From positions 49,588 to 113,587 of the forward strand of contig CADACB010000001.1 in NCBI GenBank assembly GCA_902786345.1: a stretch of DNA of 64,000 nucleotides. The letters are read 5' to 3'. The position numbers and the translations under genes were made by a program. A model generated the notes under the pieces. It saw only the letters and a program-made list of their open reading frames with translations. It was not told the origin of the DNA and searched no databases. The number at the start of each line of letters is the position of its first letter. The first letter of the stretch is position 1. Shown here in pieces: positions 15,558 to 24,780 of the stretch. The DNA comes from an uncultured Ruminococcus sp. (lineage in GTDB: Bacteria; Bacillota; Clostridia; Oscillospirales; Acutalibacteraceae).

Positions 15558-16827
15558 TCTGAGTTCCAAGCTTTTTTACAATGATAAATTTGTAATGGTA
15601 TTTTCGATCCTTGTTGCATTCATATCCTGGCTTTACATGTCAACAACATCACAGGATTCCACTGTGTTCACAGTGACTGACATACCAATAAACCTTCCTG
15701 AACTTTCGGATAATATGAGATATTTCAACACCGATGGTCTGAAAGCCGAAGTCAAAATTTCCGGCAATGCACTTGTTGTAACGGGCATTACCGGAGATGA
15801 TATTTATATCACTGCCGATGATACAAGCCTTATTACAAAGCCCGGAACTTATACTCTCGATCTTGTACCAAAAAAAAGCGGTATCAAAACCGATTACTCA
15901 TTTGAGTCCTCTGTATCGCCCTCAAGTATAGATGTATTTGTTGACGAATACGACGAAAAGGAAATCGTTATAACAGATAAGATAGTCGTTAATTCCGTTG
16001 AGGAGGATACCTATGCTTCACAGACCGTTCTCTCTCAGCAAACCGTAAAAGTCACAGGTGCAAAGTCCATAATTAACAGTATTTCTGAGGTCGACGCCGA
16101 ATATACCTTCAAGTCAACTCTCTCCGAAACAACCGTTGTTAATGCACCCCTTGTATTTTATGACTCTTCGGGCAAGAAAATAGAAAGCAGTTATATCAAG
16201 TCTGATATATCAGAGGTTGACGCAACCGTTCGCGTACTCGACCTTCACGATATTACTATAACCCCAAGGATTATCAACCTTCCTGAATATCTGTCATTTG
16301 ACAGCAGCCTTATTTCTGTTGAGCCTCCCACAATAAAGGTGGCTATGCCTAAAAATGCAAACATCTCAAGTCTGTTTACAAATGATATTGATTTCTCTCA
16401 GCTCAGTATTGAAAACAATAAATTCACTGTTGCTATAGAAACACCTACCGGCTTCAAGAATATTGATGGTACGGAAAACGCAGAGGTAACCTTTAATATG
16501 TCGGGTATGTCAACAAAAAATGTTGCACTTACAAAATTCAAATTCATAAATCAGGGCAACGATCAGAATGCTGTTGTTTCTACCAAGTCCGTGAATCTTA
16601 CGCTTATAGGTCCAAAGTCAAAGCTATCGGCAATAAAGGCGTCTGATATTACAGCGATCGTTGATCTCTCAGAAAAATCAACTATCACAAACGGTATTGT
16701 TGAAATGCCGCTGTCGTTTACATTCGGTGATAACTACTCTGACTGCTGGGTTCAGGGCTCATATACGGTAAACGTCAGTTTGTCGGCAAAGTCCAATATT
16801 ATAACTAACCTCATTCCAGCCGCATAA
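15538..16827 (+). CDS. cdaR: CdaR, YbbR-domain regulator of CdaA
   Basis: About 429 residues. One N-terminal helix (VFSILVAFISWLYMS) is followed by three or four YbbR repeats in an extracytoplasmic chain, recognisable from repeated (V/I)DVxVDE and VxVTGxxS-type strands. CdaR binds CdaA and tunes c-di-AMP synthesis. The ATG at 15538 with AGAGGA 7 bases before it is preferred over an upstream GTG. It overlaps the cdaA end, so translation is probably coupled. Confidence 0.9.
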   Translation: MKKLRNNLSSKLFYNDKFVMVFSILVAFISWLYMSTTSQDSTVFTVTDIPINLPELSDNMRYFNTDGLKAEVKISGNALVVTGITGDDIYITADDTSLITKPGTYTLDLVPKKSGIKTDYSFESSVSPSSIDVFVDEYDEKEIVITDKIVVNSVEEDTYASQTVLSQQTVKVTGAKSIINSISEVDAEYTFKSTLSETTVVNAPLVFYDSSGKKIESSYIKSDISEVDATVRVLDLHDITITPRIINLPEYLSFDSSLISVEPPTIKVAMPKNANISSLFTNDIDFSQLSIENNKFTVAIETPTGFKNIDGTENAEVTFNMSGMSTKNVALTKFKFINQGNDQNAVVSTKSVNLTLIGPKSKLSAIKASDITAIVDLSEKSTITNGIVEMPLSFTFGDNYSDCWVQGSYTVNVSLSAKSNIITNLIPAA

Positions 16828-16877
16828 TAATTGTGCGGCATTACATCAAAATGCAATTTGTTAAGGAGATTAAAAAA

Positions 16878-17831
16878 ATGACTACCGTATATTTTGTAGT
16901 TCCGTGTTATAACGAGGAAGCTGTTCTACCCGAAACAATAAGCCGTTTGAGCACTAAGCTTGAAAAGCTTATCGCTGAAAGGAAAGCAGACGAGAACAGC
17001 CGTATGTTGTTCGTGGACGACGGAAGCAAGGATAAAACATGGGAAATAATCACTCAATATAGTCAGAAAAACAAATACGTAGGCGGCGTAAAGCTTTCAC
17101 GCAATCGCGGACATCAGAATGCACTTCTGAGCGGACTTATGACAGCAAAAGATAATTGCTGTGACTGTGTTATATCCCTTGACGCAGATCTTCAGGATGA
17201 CATTGAAGTAATTGATGAATTCATTGATAAATATCTTGAGGGATGTGAGGTTGTATACGGTGTGAGAAGCAGCAGAAAAAAAGACAGCATTTTCAAGCGT
17301 TCAACCGCTCAGGGATATTATAAATTTATGAAACTTTTAGGAGTTGATATTGTATATAACCACGCGGACTACAGGCTTCTTGGAAGCAAGGCTCTTGAGG
17401 CACTTTCGGAATACGAAGAAGTCAATCTCTTCCTCAGAGGTATTGTTCCGCTTATCGGTTACAGATGTGATTATGTTTATTATGAACGCAGTGAGCGGTT
17501 TGCAGGAGAATCAAAATACCCGCTTAAGAAAATGATCAAGTTTGCCATAGACGGAATAACCTCATTCAGCGTAAAGCCCCTCAAGCTTATTTCAAATATC
17601 GGAATAATTATATGTGTTCTCAGTGTGATAGGTTTTATATATGCACTTGTCTCACTATGTATGGGTATCGCAGTATCAGGCTGGACATCAACAATATGCT
17701 CCATATGGTTTCTTGGCGGTCTTCAAATGCTCTGCATCGGAATCGTGGGAACTTATGTGGGTAAAATATATAACGAAGTAAAGCGGCGTCCCCGTTACAG
17801 GATAGAAGAAAAAATTATAAATAAGCCGTAA
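16878..17831 (+). CDS. GtrB/DPM1-like family 2 glycosyltransferase
   Basis: About 317 residues. The GT-A domain has VPCYNEE at the start, VDDGSKDKT, the metal-binding DADLQDD and a RNRGHQNA segment. Two C-terminal membrane helices (about 230-300) follow, as in enzymes that move a sugar onto undecaprenyl phosphate. The start is the ATG at 16878 with AAGGAG upstream. It follows cdaR by 50 bp and is probably cotranscribed. The sugar and the target are unknown; wall teichoic or lipopolymer decoration is the usual role. A small perfect hairpin, GCTTATG/CATAAGC, lies just after the gene at 17867-17888. Confidence 0.88.
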   Translation: MTTVYFVVPCYNEEAVLPETISRLSTKLEKLIAERKADENSRMLFVDDGSKDKTWEIITQYSQKNKYVGGVKLSRNRGHQNALLSGLMTAKDNCCDCVISLDADLQDDIEVIDEFIDKYLEGCEVVYGVRSSRKKDSIFKRSTAQGYYKFMKLLGVDIVYNHADYRLLGSKALEALSEYEEVNLFLRGIVPLIGYRCDYVYYERSERFAGESKYPLKKMIKFAIDGITSFSVKPLKLISNIGIIICVLSVIGFIYALVSLCMGIAVSGWTSTICSIWFLGGLQMLCIGIVGTYVGKIYNEVKRRPRYRIEEKIINKP

Positions 17832-17950
17832 AATATGTGATTTAAAAGCCATCACAGCTTATGTTTTTTTCCATAAGCAGAATATATGCATCAGCCTTTA
17901 TATATTATAATATATAAAACAAAACAAGTTACAAGCAGGGAGATGAGCTT

Positions 17951-19345
17951 ATGAGCTTTGGAGAAAAAATACTTGATTACAAAGACGAAATATTAAACGA
18001 TCTGAATCAACTGATAAAAATACGCTCGGTTTCCTCCATCGACAAATCAGCCGCATCAAAGGCACTTGAATACATTCTGAAAAGAGCCGATGAAATGGGT
18101 TTTAAAACCAAAAACATCGACGGCATTGCAGGACATGCCGAATATGGCGAGGGTGAAGAGTTGGCTGCCGTACTGACACATGTGGATGTTGTTCCGGCAG
18201 GAGAAGGATGGAGTGTTGAGCCTTATCAGCTTTCCGAAGAAAACGGCAGACTGTATGGCAGAGGTGTTGTTGATGACAAAGGTCCTGCTGTTGCGGCACT
18301 TTATTGTCTAAAGGCACTTAAGGATAACGGTGTTATACCCAAAAGACGTATCAGGGTGATTTTCGGAGCAGCCGAAGAGATCGGAATGGATGATATGCAG
18401 ATATATTTCAGAAAGGAAGAAATGCCCTCAATGTCATTCACTCCCGATGCGGAATACGGCATATGCTGCTGTGAAAAGGGCATAATGCAGATAGAAGTAT
18501 CGTCACAAAGGCACGACGGCACAACTTTGACTTCCTTCCGCGCCGGCTCGGCAATAAACGCTGTCCCATCAAAAGCAGATGCACTCATAGACTGCACGGA
18601 AAACGAGGATCATCAGCTTCGCCGCTTTGCAGATGCAAAACCGGGACAATACGATTTCATTTATACAATGGACGGACTTCGCATTGCTGCCAAGGGCAAA
18701 GCCGCACACGCCTCAGTACCCGAGGAGGGGCTTAACTGTGCGACACACCTTATAAGGATACTTGCAGCAAACTTTGGACAGCTTGTGCTTGGCAGTGTAT
18801 GCAGCTTTATTGATGATGCAATAGGTCTTGAAACAGATGGTATGTCGCTTGGTATTGCGTGCAGCGACAAGGAATCGGGGGCACTTACTTTAAACGTGGG
18901 TATTGTAGAGATCAACGAAAAAAGCTCAAAGGCACTTATAGACATACGTTATCCGGTAACTGCCGACAGCGATGAAATATTCACAAAAATATGCGAACGC
19001 GCATCATATGAAGGTTTGATCACGAAGATGCTCAATCACGAACCGCCGCTTTATGTAAGCAAAAACCTGCCTGTTATAGATCTGCTTAAGTCTGCATACA
19101 AGGAAGTAACGGGAGAAGAGGCAGAAATTTACTCAACAGGTGGCGGAACCTATGCAAGGACACTTGGAAACAGAGGAGTAGCTTTTGGTCCTGTATTTAA
19201 AGGAGATCCAAGCAATATTCACGATGTTGACGAAGGCATAAACAAAAACAATTTCTTCAAGCACGCCCGTATATGTCTTCAAGCAGTTTACAACCTTTGT
19301 ACAGCCACCGATGTACCCTTACTAAAATCAAAAGAAGCTAGATAA
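17951..19345 (+). CDS. M20 family dipeptidase (Sapep/PepV type)
   Basis: A 464-residue metallopeptidase. LTHVDVVPAGEGW holds the first metal His and Asp, VVDDKGP the bridging Asp, GAAEEIGM the catalytic Glu pair, and a C-terminal His follows in GDPSNIHDVDEG. A lid or dimerisation domain is inserted at about 190-330. Members release amino acids from dipeptides using Zn or Mn in the cytoplasm. It is monocistronic, with GGGAG before the ATG and a weak TATAAT upstream. It has the usual length for PepV-like enzymes. Confidence 0.92.
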   Translation: MSFGEKILDYKDEILNDLNQLIKIRSVSSIDKSAASKALEYILKRADEMGFKTKNIDGIAGHAEYGEGEELAAVLTHVDVVPAGEGWSVEPYQLSEENGRLYGRGVVDDKGPAVAALYCLKALKDNGVIPKRRIRVIFGAAEEIGMDDMQIYFRKEEMPSMSFTPDAEYGICCCEKGIMQIEVSSQRHDGTTLTSFRAGSAINAVPSKADALIDCTENEDHQLRRFADAKPGQYDFIYTMDGLRIAAKGKAAHASVPEEGLNCATHLIRILAANFGQLVLGSVCSFIDDAIGLETDGMSLGIACSDKESGALTLNVGIVEINEKSSKALIDIRYPVTADSDEIFTKICERASYEGLITKMLNHEPPLYVSKNLPVIDLLKSAYKEVTGEEAEIYSTGGGTYARTLGNRGVAFGPVFKGDPSNIHDVDEGINKNNFFKHARICLQAVYNLCTATDVPLLKSKEAR

Positions 19346-19548
19346 AAAAATAAAATGCCGGTAACAAACCGGTCCACCCGACTCAGAGCGCAAAAAGCTT
19401 AATTAAAAATAAGACTTATACTTACATTTTTCCGCTATTTAAATACAAATAAAATGAAAAAATCAGAATTTTAAAACGCGTGAATACAGTTAATTTTTCA
19501 AGGAATATGCAATAATAATTATTAATTGAATATTTGAGGTGATATTAT

Positions 19549-20184
19549 ATGGCAAAGGAAATTAAAATAAGGACAAGAAATCAGGATGTTTTTCTAAGAG
19601 TAAGAAAAGGACATTTTGCAACAATGCACAGCCATACTAATTATTTTATTGATGTTACAACACAAAAGATGAGACTGTCTGAGGCAAAAGCTGTAGCACA
19701 AGAGCTTGTAGAAAACTATAAAATGCACACGATAGTTGATACAATACTTTGCATTGATGGTATGGAGGTTGTAGGAACTTGCATTGCTGAAGAGCTTACT
19801 AAGGACGAATATGTTAATATGAATGCTCACAGGACTATATATGTTATATCACCTGAGTACATTACGGGCGGTCAGATAATGTTCCGTGACAATCTTGTGC
19901 CAATGCTTGCAGGCAAACACGTTCTTGTGCTGGCGGCTTCTGTTACTACTGGAAAAAGCGTACTTGCGGCTATTGATGCAATTAAATATTACGGAGGTAC
20001 TACCGTTGGCGTTGCGTCTATATTCGCAACTGTTGATGAATGTGACGGGCAACCCGTTAATTCTGTGTTCAATCCTAACGACCTCGGAGATTATGAAAGC
20101 TATAAACCGCATCAGTGCCCCATATGTCAGAGAGGGATAAAAATAGAGGCTCTTGTAAACAGCTTCGGCTATTCTTCACTTTAA
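19549..20184 (+). CDS. Phosphoribosyltransferase-fold protein with an atypical PRPP loop and a Cys motif
   Basis: A 211-residue protein of the orotate phosphoribosyltransferase-like fold. The PRPP loop position reads VLVLAASVTTGKS, where active enzymes have two acidic residues (VVDDVxTTGGS). A CPICQRG motif lies near the C-terminus (about 190) and may hold zinc with other residues. Signs of the fold are the N-terminal TNYFIDVT strand and the DTILCIDGMEVVG segment. I would call it an OPRT-like protein of unknown substrate. Loss of the acidic pair suggests weak, altered or no PRPP chemistry. It has its own GAGGTG site and no operon partner. Confidence 0.7.
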   Translation: MAKEIKIRTRNQDVFLRVRKGHFATMHSHTNYFIDVTTQKMRLSEAKAVAQELVENYKMHTIVDTILCIDGMEVVGTCIAEELTKDEYVNMNAHRTIYVISPEYITGGQIMFRDNLVPMLAGKHVLVLAASVTTGKSVLAAIDAIKYYGGTTVGVASIFATVDECDGQPVNSVFNPNDLGDYESYKPHQCPICQRGIKIEALVNSFGYSSL

Positions 20185-20297
20185 AGAACTGCTTCTCACA
20201 AATATTTTTTTAGTGACACACTTTCTGTAGACACCCCGCTTCGGGCATAAACACAAAGAATAGTCGTAATTTTCCGATGTTTTCCACTTTTTTTCTG

Positions 20298-20326
20298 TTG
20301 ACTTTGAGAATAAAAAGGATTATATT
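20298..20326 (+). promoter_or_regulatory. Promoter of the BI-1 family gene
   Basis: TTGACT (20298-20303) and TATATT (20321-20326) with 17-bp spacing, 50 bp before the GTG start. Confidence 0.6.
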
Positions 20327-20376
20327 TATTCTTAAGCAAGTATATTTTGATTATGTACAGGAAAGGGTGTGTTTTA

Positions 20377-21216
20377 GTGAATAACAGATATGATCCGAAT
20401 AATAACGGATATAATCAGCAGAACGGTTACAGTCAATATAGCGGCTATGATCAGCAGAACGGTTATAATCAATATAACGGCTATGGTCAGCAGACAGGCT
20501 ACAGCAGCTATCCTCAAACGGCACAGTCATACGGTGAAAGTGCTAAGATGAGTATGGCTGAATACAGCAAAAGGATCTATGGCTGGCTTGGTGCAGGTCT
20601 TGGAATAACCTTCATTATCGGCTTTGTGCTTATGAAGATACTGACCAATGCGCCCGACGAAACTATTGAAGGCTTTCTTCCGATCTTTTTCGGCGGTATG
20701 ATAGTAGAGCTTGTAATGGTGATCGTACTTGGCTTCTTCATACGTAAACTGCCTTATGTGGCAAGCCTTGTGATTTTCGGAATTTACTCAGTATGCAACG
20801 GCATTACGCTCACTCCGCTGCTTGTAGTGGCAGGAGGTGCAAACGCTGTTTTTGCATTTGCGGCAACAGCTGTACTGTTCGGTGCATTCTCGATTTACGG
20901 ACTTGTTACAAAGCGTGATCTTACAAAGCTTGGTCCGATACTTATGATAGGTCTTATCGTGCTTATAGTCTATTCGATAATCGCAATGATATTTGGAATG
21001 GATTCAAGCTCACTCATCATCAGTCTTATCGGAATAGCTCTTTTCATTGGCTTTACAGCTTATGACACACAAAAGATCAAATCCGGCTACAACTATTATG
21101 CTAACGATGAACAGGCTCTGAAAAAATCAACTATAAATGTTGCTCTTGAGCTTTATCTTGACTTCATCAATCTCTTCATATATATACTTCGCTTACTCGC
21201 AGCAAACAGACGCTGA
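20377..21216 (+). CDS. Bax inhibitor-1/YccA family membrane protein with a QNGY repeat head
   Basis: About 279 residues. The first 50 are hydrophilic and rich in Gln, Asn, Gly and Tyr. They include three copies of a 12-residue unit, DQQNGYNQYNGY-like, which is also a 36-nt DNA repeat at 20413-20520. Seven membrane helices follow, with the family's conserved C-terminal part around TAYDTQKIKSGY (acidic residue in the pore-forming half) and LELYLDFINLFIYILRLL. BI-1 proteins act as pH-dependent calcium leak channels in the structurally studied bacterial member. The start is the GTG at 20377, after AGGAAAGGG. Confidence 0.88.
   Translation: MNNRYDPNNNGYNQQNGYSQYSGYDQQNGYNQYNGYGQQTGYSSYPQTAQSYGESAKMSMAEYSKRIYGWLGAGLGITFIIGFVLMKILTNAPDETIEGFLPIFFGGMIVELVMVIVLGFFIRKLPYVASLVIFGIYSVCNGITLTPLLVVAGGANAVFAFAATAVLFGAFSIYGLVTKRDLTKLGPILMIGLIVLIVYSIIAMIFGMDSSSLIISLIGIALFIGFTAYDTQKIKSGYNYYANDEQALKKSTINVALELYLDFINLFIYILRLLAANRR
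20413..20520 (+). repeat. 36-nt in-frame tandem repeat
   Basis: Three copies, diverging toward the 3' end, encoding NQQNGYSQYSGY, DQQNGYNQYNGY and GQQTGYSSYPQT. Confidence 0.8.
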
Positions 21217-21254
21217 AAAAAAAGACCTTCGCCTAAACGGAGGTCTTTTTTTTT
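21216..21254. terminator. Bidirectional terminator between the BI-1 gene and tadA
   Basis: AAAGACCT (21221-21228) pairs with AGGTCTTT (21241-21248), flanked by an A-run and a T-run so it works on both strands. It overlaps the last codons of tadA. Confidence 0.85.
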
Positions 21255-21715
21255 GCCTGTTTTTTCTTTTTTCTGAGCTCTCTGAAAAAATCAGAAAGCA
21301 AGGCTGAACATTCATTTTCACGTATTCCGCCTATACATTCGGGCTTGTGATTATACGGCAGTTCAAATAAATTGATAACTGACTTACATGAACCTGCTTT
21401 ATAGTCACTGCAACCATAAACCACACGCTTTATACGTGAATTTATTATGGCACCAGCACACATAGGACACGGCTCAAGCGTAACATAAAGCTCGCACTGC
21501 CACAATCGCCAGCCGCCAAGCCTTTTGCAGGCTTCATCAATTGCTGCAAGCTCAGCGTGATAAAGTGCATTTTTTCCTGTTTCACGTCTATTAAAGCCTC
21601 TTCCGACAATTTTGCCGTCCTTCACCACAACCGCACCTATCGGAACTTCATCAAGCTTTAGTGCACTTTCAGCCTGTGCAATCGCTGCAAACATAAATTT
21701 TTCATCATTAGTCAT
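21233..21715 (-). CDS. tadA: tRNA-specific adenosine deaminase TadA
   Basis: About 160 residues. The zinc and catalytic motifs HAELAAI and PCPMCAGA are complete, so it should convert A34 to inosine in tRNA-Arg(ACG). The first ATG at 21715 has GGTGAG close upstream; a GTG 9 bases earlier is possible. It lies 10 bp after the CPBP gene and is probably in the same transcript. A Lys-rich tail (KKKKQAKKKTSV) runs into the shared terminator. Confidence 0.93.
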   Translation of the reverse strand: MTNDEKFMFAAIAQAESALKLDEVPIGAVVVKDGKIVGRGFNRRETGKNALYHAELAAIDEACKRLGGWRLWQCELYVTLEPCPMCAGAIINSRIKRVVYGCSDYKAGSCKSVINLFELPYNHKPECIGGIRENECSALLSDFFRELRKKKKQAKKKTSV

Positions 21716-21725
21716 GGCTCTCACC

Positions 21726-22679
21726 CTACATAAGCTTCAACACGACCGCAAGCACGATCAATGCCATAAACAGTGGACAACTCAAAGTATACAGCAGCTT
21801 TTTACCGCTGCTCGGTTCAGTCTGTTCACAGACATAATCGGGTTCGTCATCGGCAAAAACACCTATTTTACGCTTTGCAAGAACTATAAAAGAAACAACC
21901 ATAATTACCATCGCTGCAATAAATGCAAAAAGATAGAGTATGGTATATGCCTTTGGCTTCATAACACCTGCCGCAGCACCATAGAATAAGGCAAAGGCAT
22001 TATTCAGAAAATGAACAACTACCGGAACAATAAGCCTTCCGGAGCTTTTTCTTATATATGCAAAAATCAATCCGCTGATAAAAGCAAAAACCGCAGATGA
22101 CAAGCCTGAGTGCATAAGTCCGAAAACAAGTGCTGATATTATTGCTGCATAAACTTCACCGCTGTTTTTCAACACGTTAACCGCAAATCCCCTGAATGCC
22201 GTTTCCTCACAGATTGCAGGAACAACCGCAGTCACAACAAGCATCAACATAAACACGCCAAAATCATCAAAGCTTGCCCTGAACGTATTCTGTCTGCCGA
22301 AGTTTGGCAAAAAAGAGAAAATCACTGAAACAATAGTGTTAATCGTCATACAAGCGCCAATGCCAAAGGCTATCAGCCACAAGCTGTCAGCACAACCTGT
22401 CTTTTTATTATAATCGGCAATAAAGTCGTTCGATCCGCTGCAGAATACCGACAATGCCAACGCAGGCAGAAGAACTGCCGTGAATGATATTGTTGCCGAA
22501 GATATAAAATATCCTATAACGCTTTTGTTTATTCCAAGCTGTATTACAATGAAGCTGATCCCAAGATTAAGCAATATGGAAATTATCCCAAACAACGAAA
22601 CTATATTGACATTTCTTCTCAGTCTTTTCGCAGCTGAAGCAGGATTTATGCGTAAATCAGTATTAATATTTTCATCCAT
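21726..22679 (-). CDS. CPBP family intramembrane metalloprotease
   Basis: About 317 residues with roughly eight membrane helices. CEETAFRGF gives the EExxxR motif, and GLMHSG and HFLNNAF supply the two conserved His motifs of the CAAX-protease/bacteriocin-processing (CPBP) family. The substrate is unknown. The start is uncertain: ATG codons at 22688 and 22679 both follow AAGGGTG, and I give the one with usual spacing. It precedes tadA. Confidence 0.85.
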   Translation of the reverse strand: MDENINTDLRINPASAAKRLRRNVNIVSLFGIISILLNLGISFIVIQLGINKSVIGYFISSATISFTAVLLPALALSVFCSGSNDFIADYNKKTGCADSLWLIAFGIGACMTINTIVSVIFSFLPNFGRQNTFRASFDDFGVFMLMLVVTAVVPAICEETAFRGFAVNVLKNSGEVYAAIISALVFGLMHSGLSSAVFAFISGLIFAYIRKSSGRLIVPVVVHFLNNAFALFYGAAAGVMKPKAYTILYLFAFIAAMVIMVVSFIVLAKRKIGVFADDEPDYVCEQTEPSSGKKLLYTLSCPLFMALIVLAVVLKLM

Positions 22680-22756
22680 AGCACCCATCACCCTTCATAT
22701 CACTTATGATTAAGCCCTGATCAGCTTATAGTAATATCGGAAGTATACACATCTTG

Positions 22757-24004
22757 TTACAGATTTTCAGCTGCAAGCATAGCCGCAAGTCTGCCCGTAT
22801 GAAAATTGAGAGAGCCCTGCATCCATACCGCATAAGGCTCTCTAAGAGGTGCATCTGCCGAAAGTTCTATTGAAGATCCAAGTGTGAATGCACCTGCCGC
22901 CATAATCACCTTACTGTCATAGCCAGGCATATCCCACGGCTCGGGCGTTACATATGAATCTATAGGTGAAGCTTTCTGAACACCCTGACAAAAACGTATC
23001 AACCTTTGCTCATTTCCAAGAAGTACAGCTTGAATGATGTCTCCTCTCACCTCGTTATATCTCGGAGTTACTTCATATCCTAAAAGCTCATAGAGTGCAG
23101 ATGTGAATATTGCAGTCTTTACAGCCTCTCCTGTAACGTGGGGTGCACTGAACGCTCCCATAAAAAGCTCACGGCTGTTTCCGAGAGTACAGCCTATTTC
23201 CTTGCCTGTGCCAGGAGTTGTGAGTCTGTAGCTGCAAGCCTCTATAAGGTCCTTTCTGCCTGCAATATAACCACCTGTCGGTGCTATGCCGCCTCCCGGA
23301 TTCTTTATCAGTGAACCTGCCATCAGATCCACCCCTATCTCTCCCGGAGTTGTTTTTTCAACAAACTCTCCATAACAATTGTCAAGCATAACAATACAAC
23401 CGGGTGCAAGACTATGTGCAAGCTCTGTAATCTCCTTTATTTCGGGTCCTGTCAGCGTTGGTCTGAGTGAATATCCTCTTGAACGCTGTATATATACCAT
23501 TTTAGTGTTGGGATTCACACGCTTCTTAATGGCCTCTAGGTCCACACTTCCGTTTTCAAGAAGCTCTATCTGCTCATAATTTATTCCGAAATCCTTAAGT
23601 GAACCTGTATATTCAGATTCTATACCGATCACACCCTGCAAGGTATCATACGGCGTACCCGTAACTGAGATTATTGTATCTCCAGGTCTTAACACACCGA
23701 AGAGTGCTACAGTCAGAGTGTGTGTACCGCTTGCAAAGTTATGACGTACTAACGCATCCTCAGTATCAAACACCTCTGCAAATACTTCATCCAGTGCGTC
23801 TCTGCCCCTGTCGCCGTAACCATAGCCTGTTGACGCTGCAAAGCAGCTTTCACTCACCCTTGCGTGCTGAAATGCTCTTAGCATTTTCAGCTGATTATAT
23901 TCGGTTATATCATCAGTTTTGTCAAGATATTCCTTACAAAGCTCCATCGCCTTTTCAGAAGCCTTTAATATTTCCGGCTTTATATCAAAAAAATTTATAT
24001 CCAT
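22757..24004 (-). CDS. Methionine gamma-lyase family PLP protein ('aluminium resistance', YnbB)
   Basis: About 415 residues. It is the Met_gamma_lyase-related family long annotated as aluminium resistance protein. SGTHTLTVALFG precedes the cofactor site, and the PLP lysine lies in GSLIKNPGGGIAPTGGYIAG. The start at 24004 (MDINFFD) follows AGAGGGGAAGGA; an upstream in-frame start lacks a site. The true reaction is not established for the family; C-S lyase activity is the usual guess. It follows the GNAT and M42 genes on the same strand and may be the last gene of their operon. Confidence 0.88.
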   Translation of the reverse strand: MDINFFDIKPEILKASEKAMELCKEYLDKTDDITEYNQLKMLRAFQHARVSESCFAASTGYGYGDRGRDALDEVFAEVFDTEDALVRHNFASGTHTLTVALFGVLRPGDTIISVTGTPYDTLQGVIGIESEYTGSLKDFGINYEQIELLENGSVDLEAIKKRVNPNTKMVYIQRSRGYSLRPTLTGPEIKEITELAHSLAPGCIVMLDNCYGEFVEKTTPGEIGVDLMAGSLIKNPGGGIAPTGGYIAGRKDLIEACSYRLTTPGTGKEIGCTLGNSRELFMGAFSAPHVTGEAVKTAIFTSALYELLGYEVTPRYNEVRGDIIQAVLLGNEQRLIRFCQGVQKASPIDSYVTPEPWDMPGYDSKVIMAAGAFTLGSSIELSADAPLREPYAVWMQGSLNFHTGRLAAMLAAENL

Positions 24005-24045
24005 TTTCCTTCCCCTCTCAGCTGACATCCTTTACTGCTGCTATA

Positions 24046-24780
24046 TCAGCAAAAGCCTGCATTAGTATAAAATTCAAGGTTTTTTTCTCTCTGCCTTACA
24101 ATAAAAATATCCCTGTCAGGCAATCGAAAACACAGCTCCTTTACACACAACGAGCCTAACCCCCTTCTTCGGTACTGTTTTTTTACTGCTGTCGCTCCTA
24201 TAACGGCACATTTTATTGATTGTGCAACAGTCATAGAAAAGGCTGCAAGCTCTCCATTATAGCTCACCGCTGTACACAGTGCAGTTGAGTGACGCAGCTT
24301 ATGTGACATATCAATTATGAAGTCTTCATATTGAGGCACTTCAAAACCGCTTTCCCTGCACGAACTAATCAGCTTATAGACTTCATTAAGTTCAGGCTCT
24401 GTTATAATCTGTGCTCCCTCCGGCAGACAAGGTCTTGTCAGCAGAGAACGATCAAGCTTCATTATGACCTCATCCTCACGATATATACCGGGAATAATCG
24501 GCTTACTGCTGCTTATGCTGCCAAAACCGATACATTCGATAAACTCTGCAAGCTCCGGTATATTACTGTTCGCTGTAAGATATACAGTCATATCGGAATA
24601 ATATTTTGCTATAGCTGAAACAGGCTTGCCACTTTCATCGTACTGTATATGGAACTGTGCAAAAGTATATTTTAAGCCATAGCTTTCAAGCAGACACTCA
24701 ACGCGGCAGGCATATATATCACTCTTATATGTAAGTGCTTTTAAGTCGTCAATTCTGCTTTGATCAACAAGCAGTATCAT
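24046..24780 (-). CDS. GNAT family N-acetyltransferase
   Basis: A 244-residue protein whose C-terminal half is a GNAT domain. IGATAVKKQYRRRGLGS is the acetyl-CoA loop with the R/QxxGxG/A-like motif, and it ends EFYTNAGFC. The N-terminal half (1-120) is not a motif I recognise. Its ATGA start overlaps the stop of the upstream M42 peptidase, so the genes are translationally coupled. The substrate is unknown; coupling to peptidases hints at acetylation of released amino acids or peptides, which is speculation. Confidence 0.82.
   Translation of the reverse strand: MILLVDQSRIDDLKALTYKSDIYACRVECLLESYGLKYTFAQFHIQYDESGKPVSAIAKYYSDMTVYLTANSNIPELAEFIECIGFGSISSSKPIIPGIYREDEVIMKLDRSLLTRPCLPEGAQIITEPELNEVYKLISSCRESGFEVPQYEDFIIDMSHKLRHSTALCTAVSYNGELAAFSMTVAQSIKCAVIGATAVKKQYRRRGLGSLCVKELCFRLPDRDIFIVRQREKNLEFYTNAGFC

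Noticed and set aside
22757-24004. True aluminium resistance determinant
   Set aside because: The name is a legacy annotation; the sequence is a PLP fold-type I enzyme with an intact cofactor lysine.
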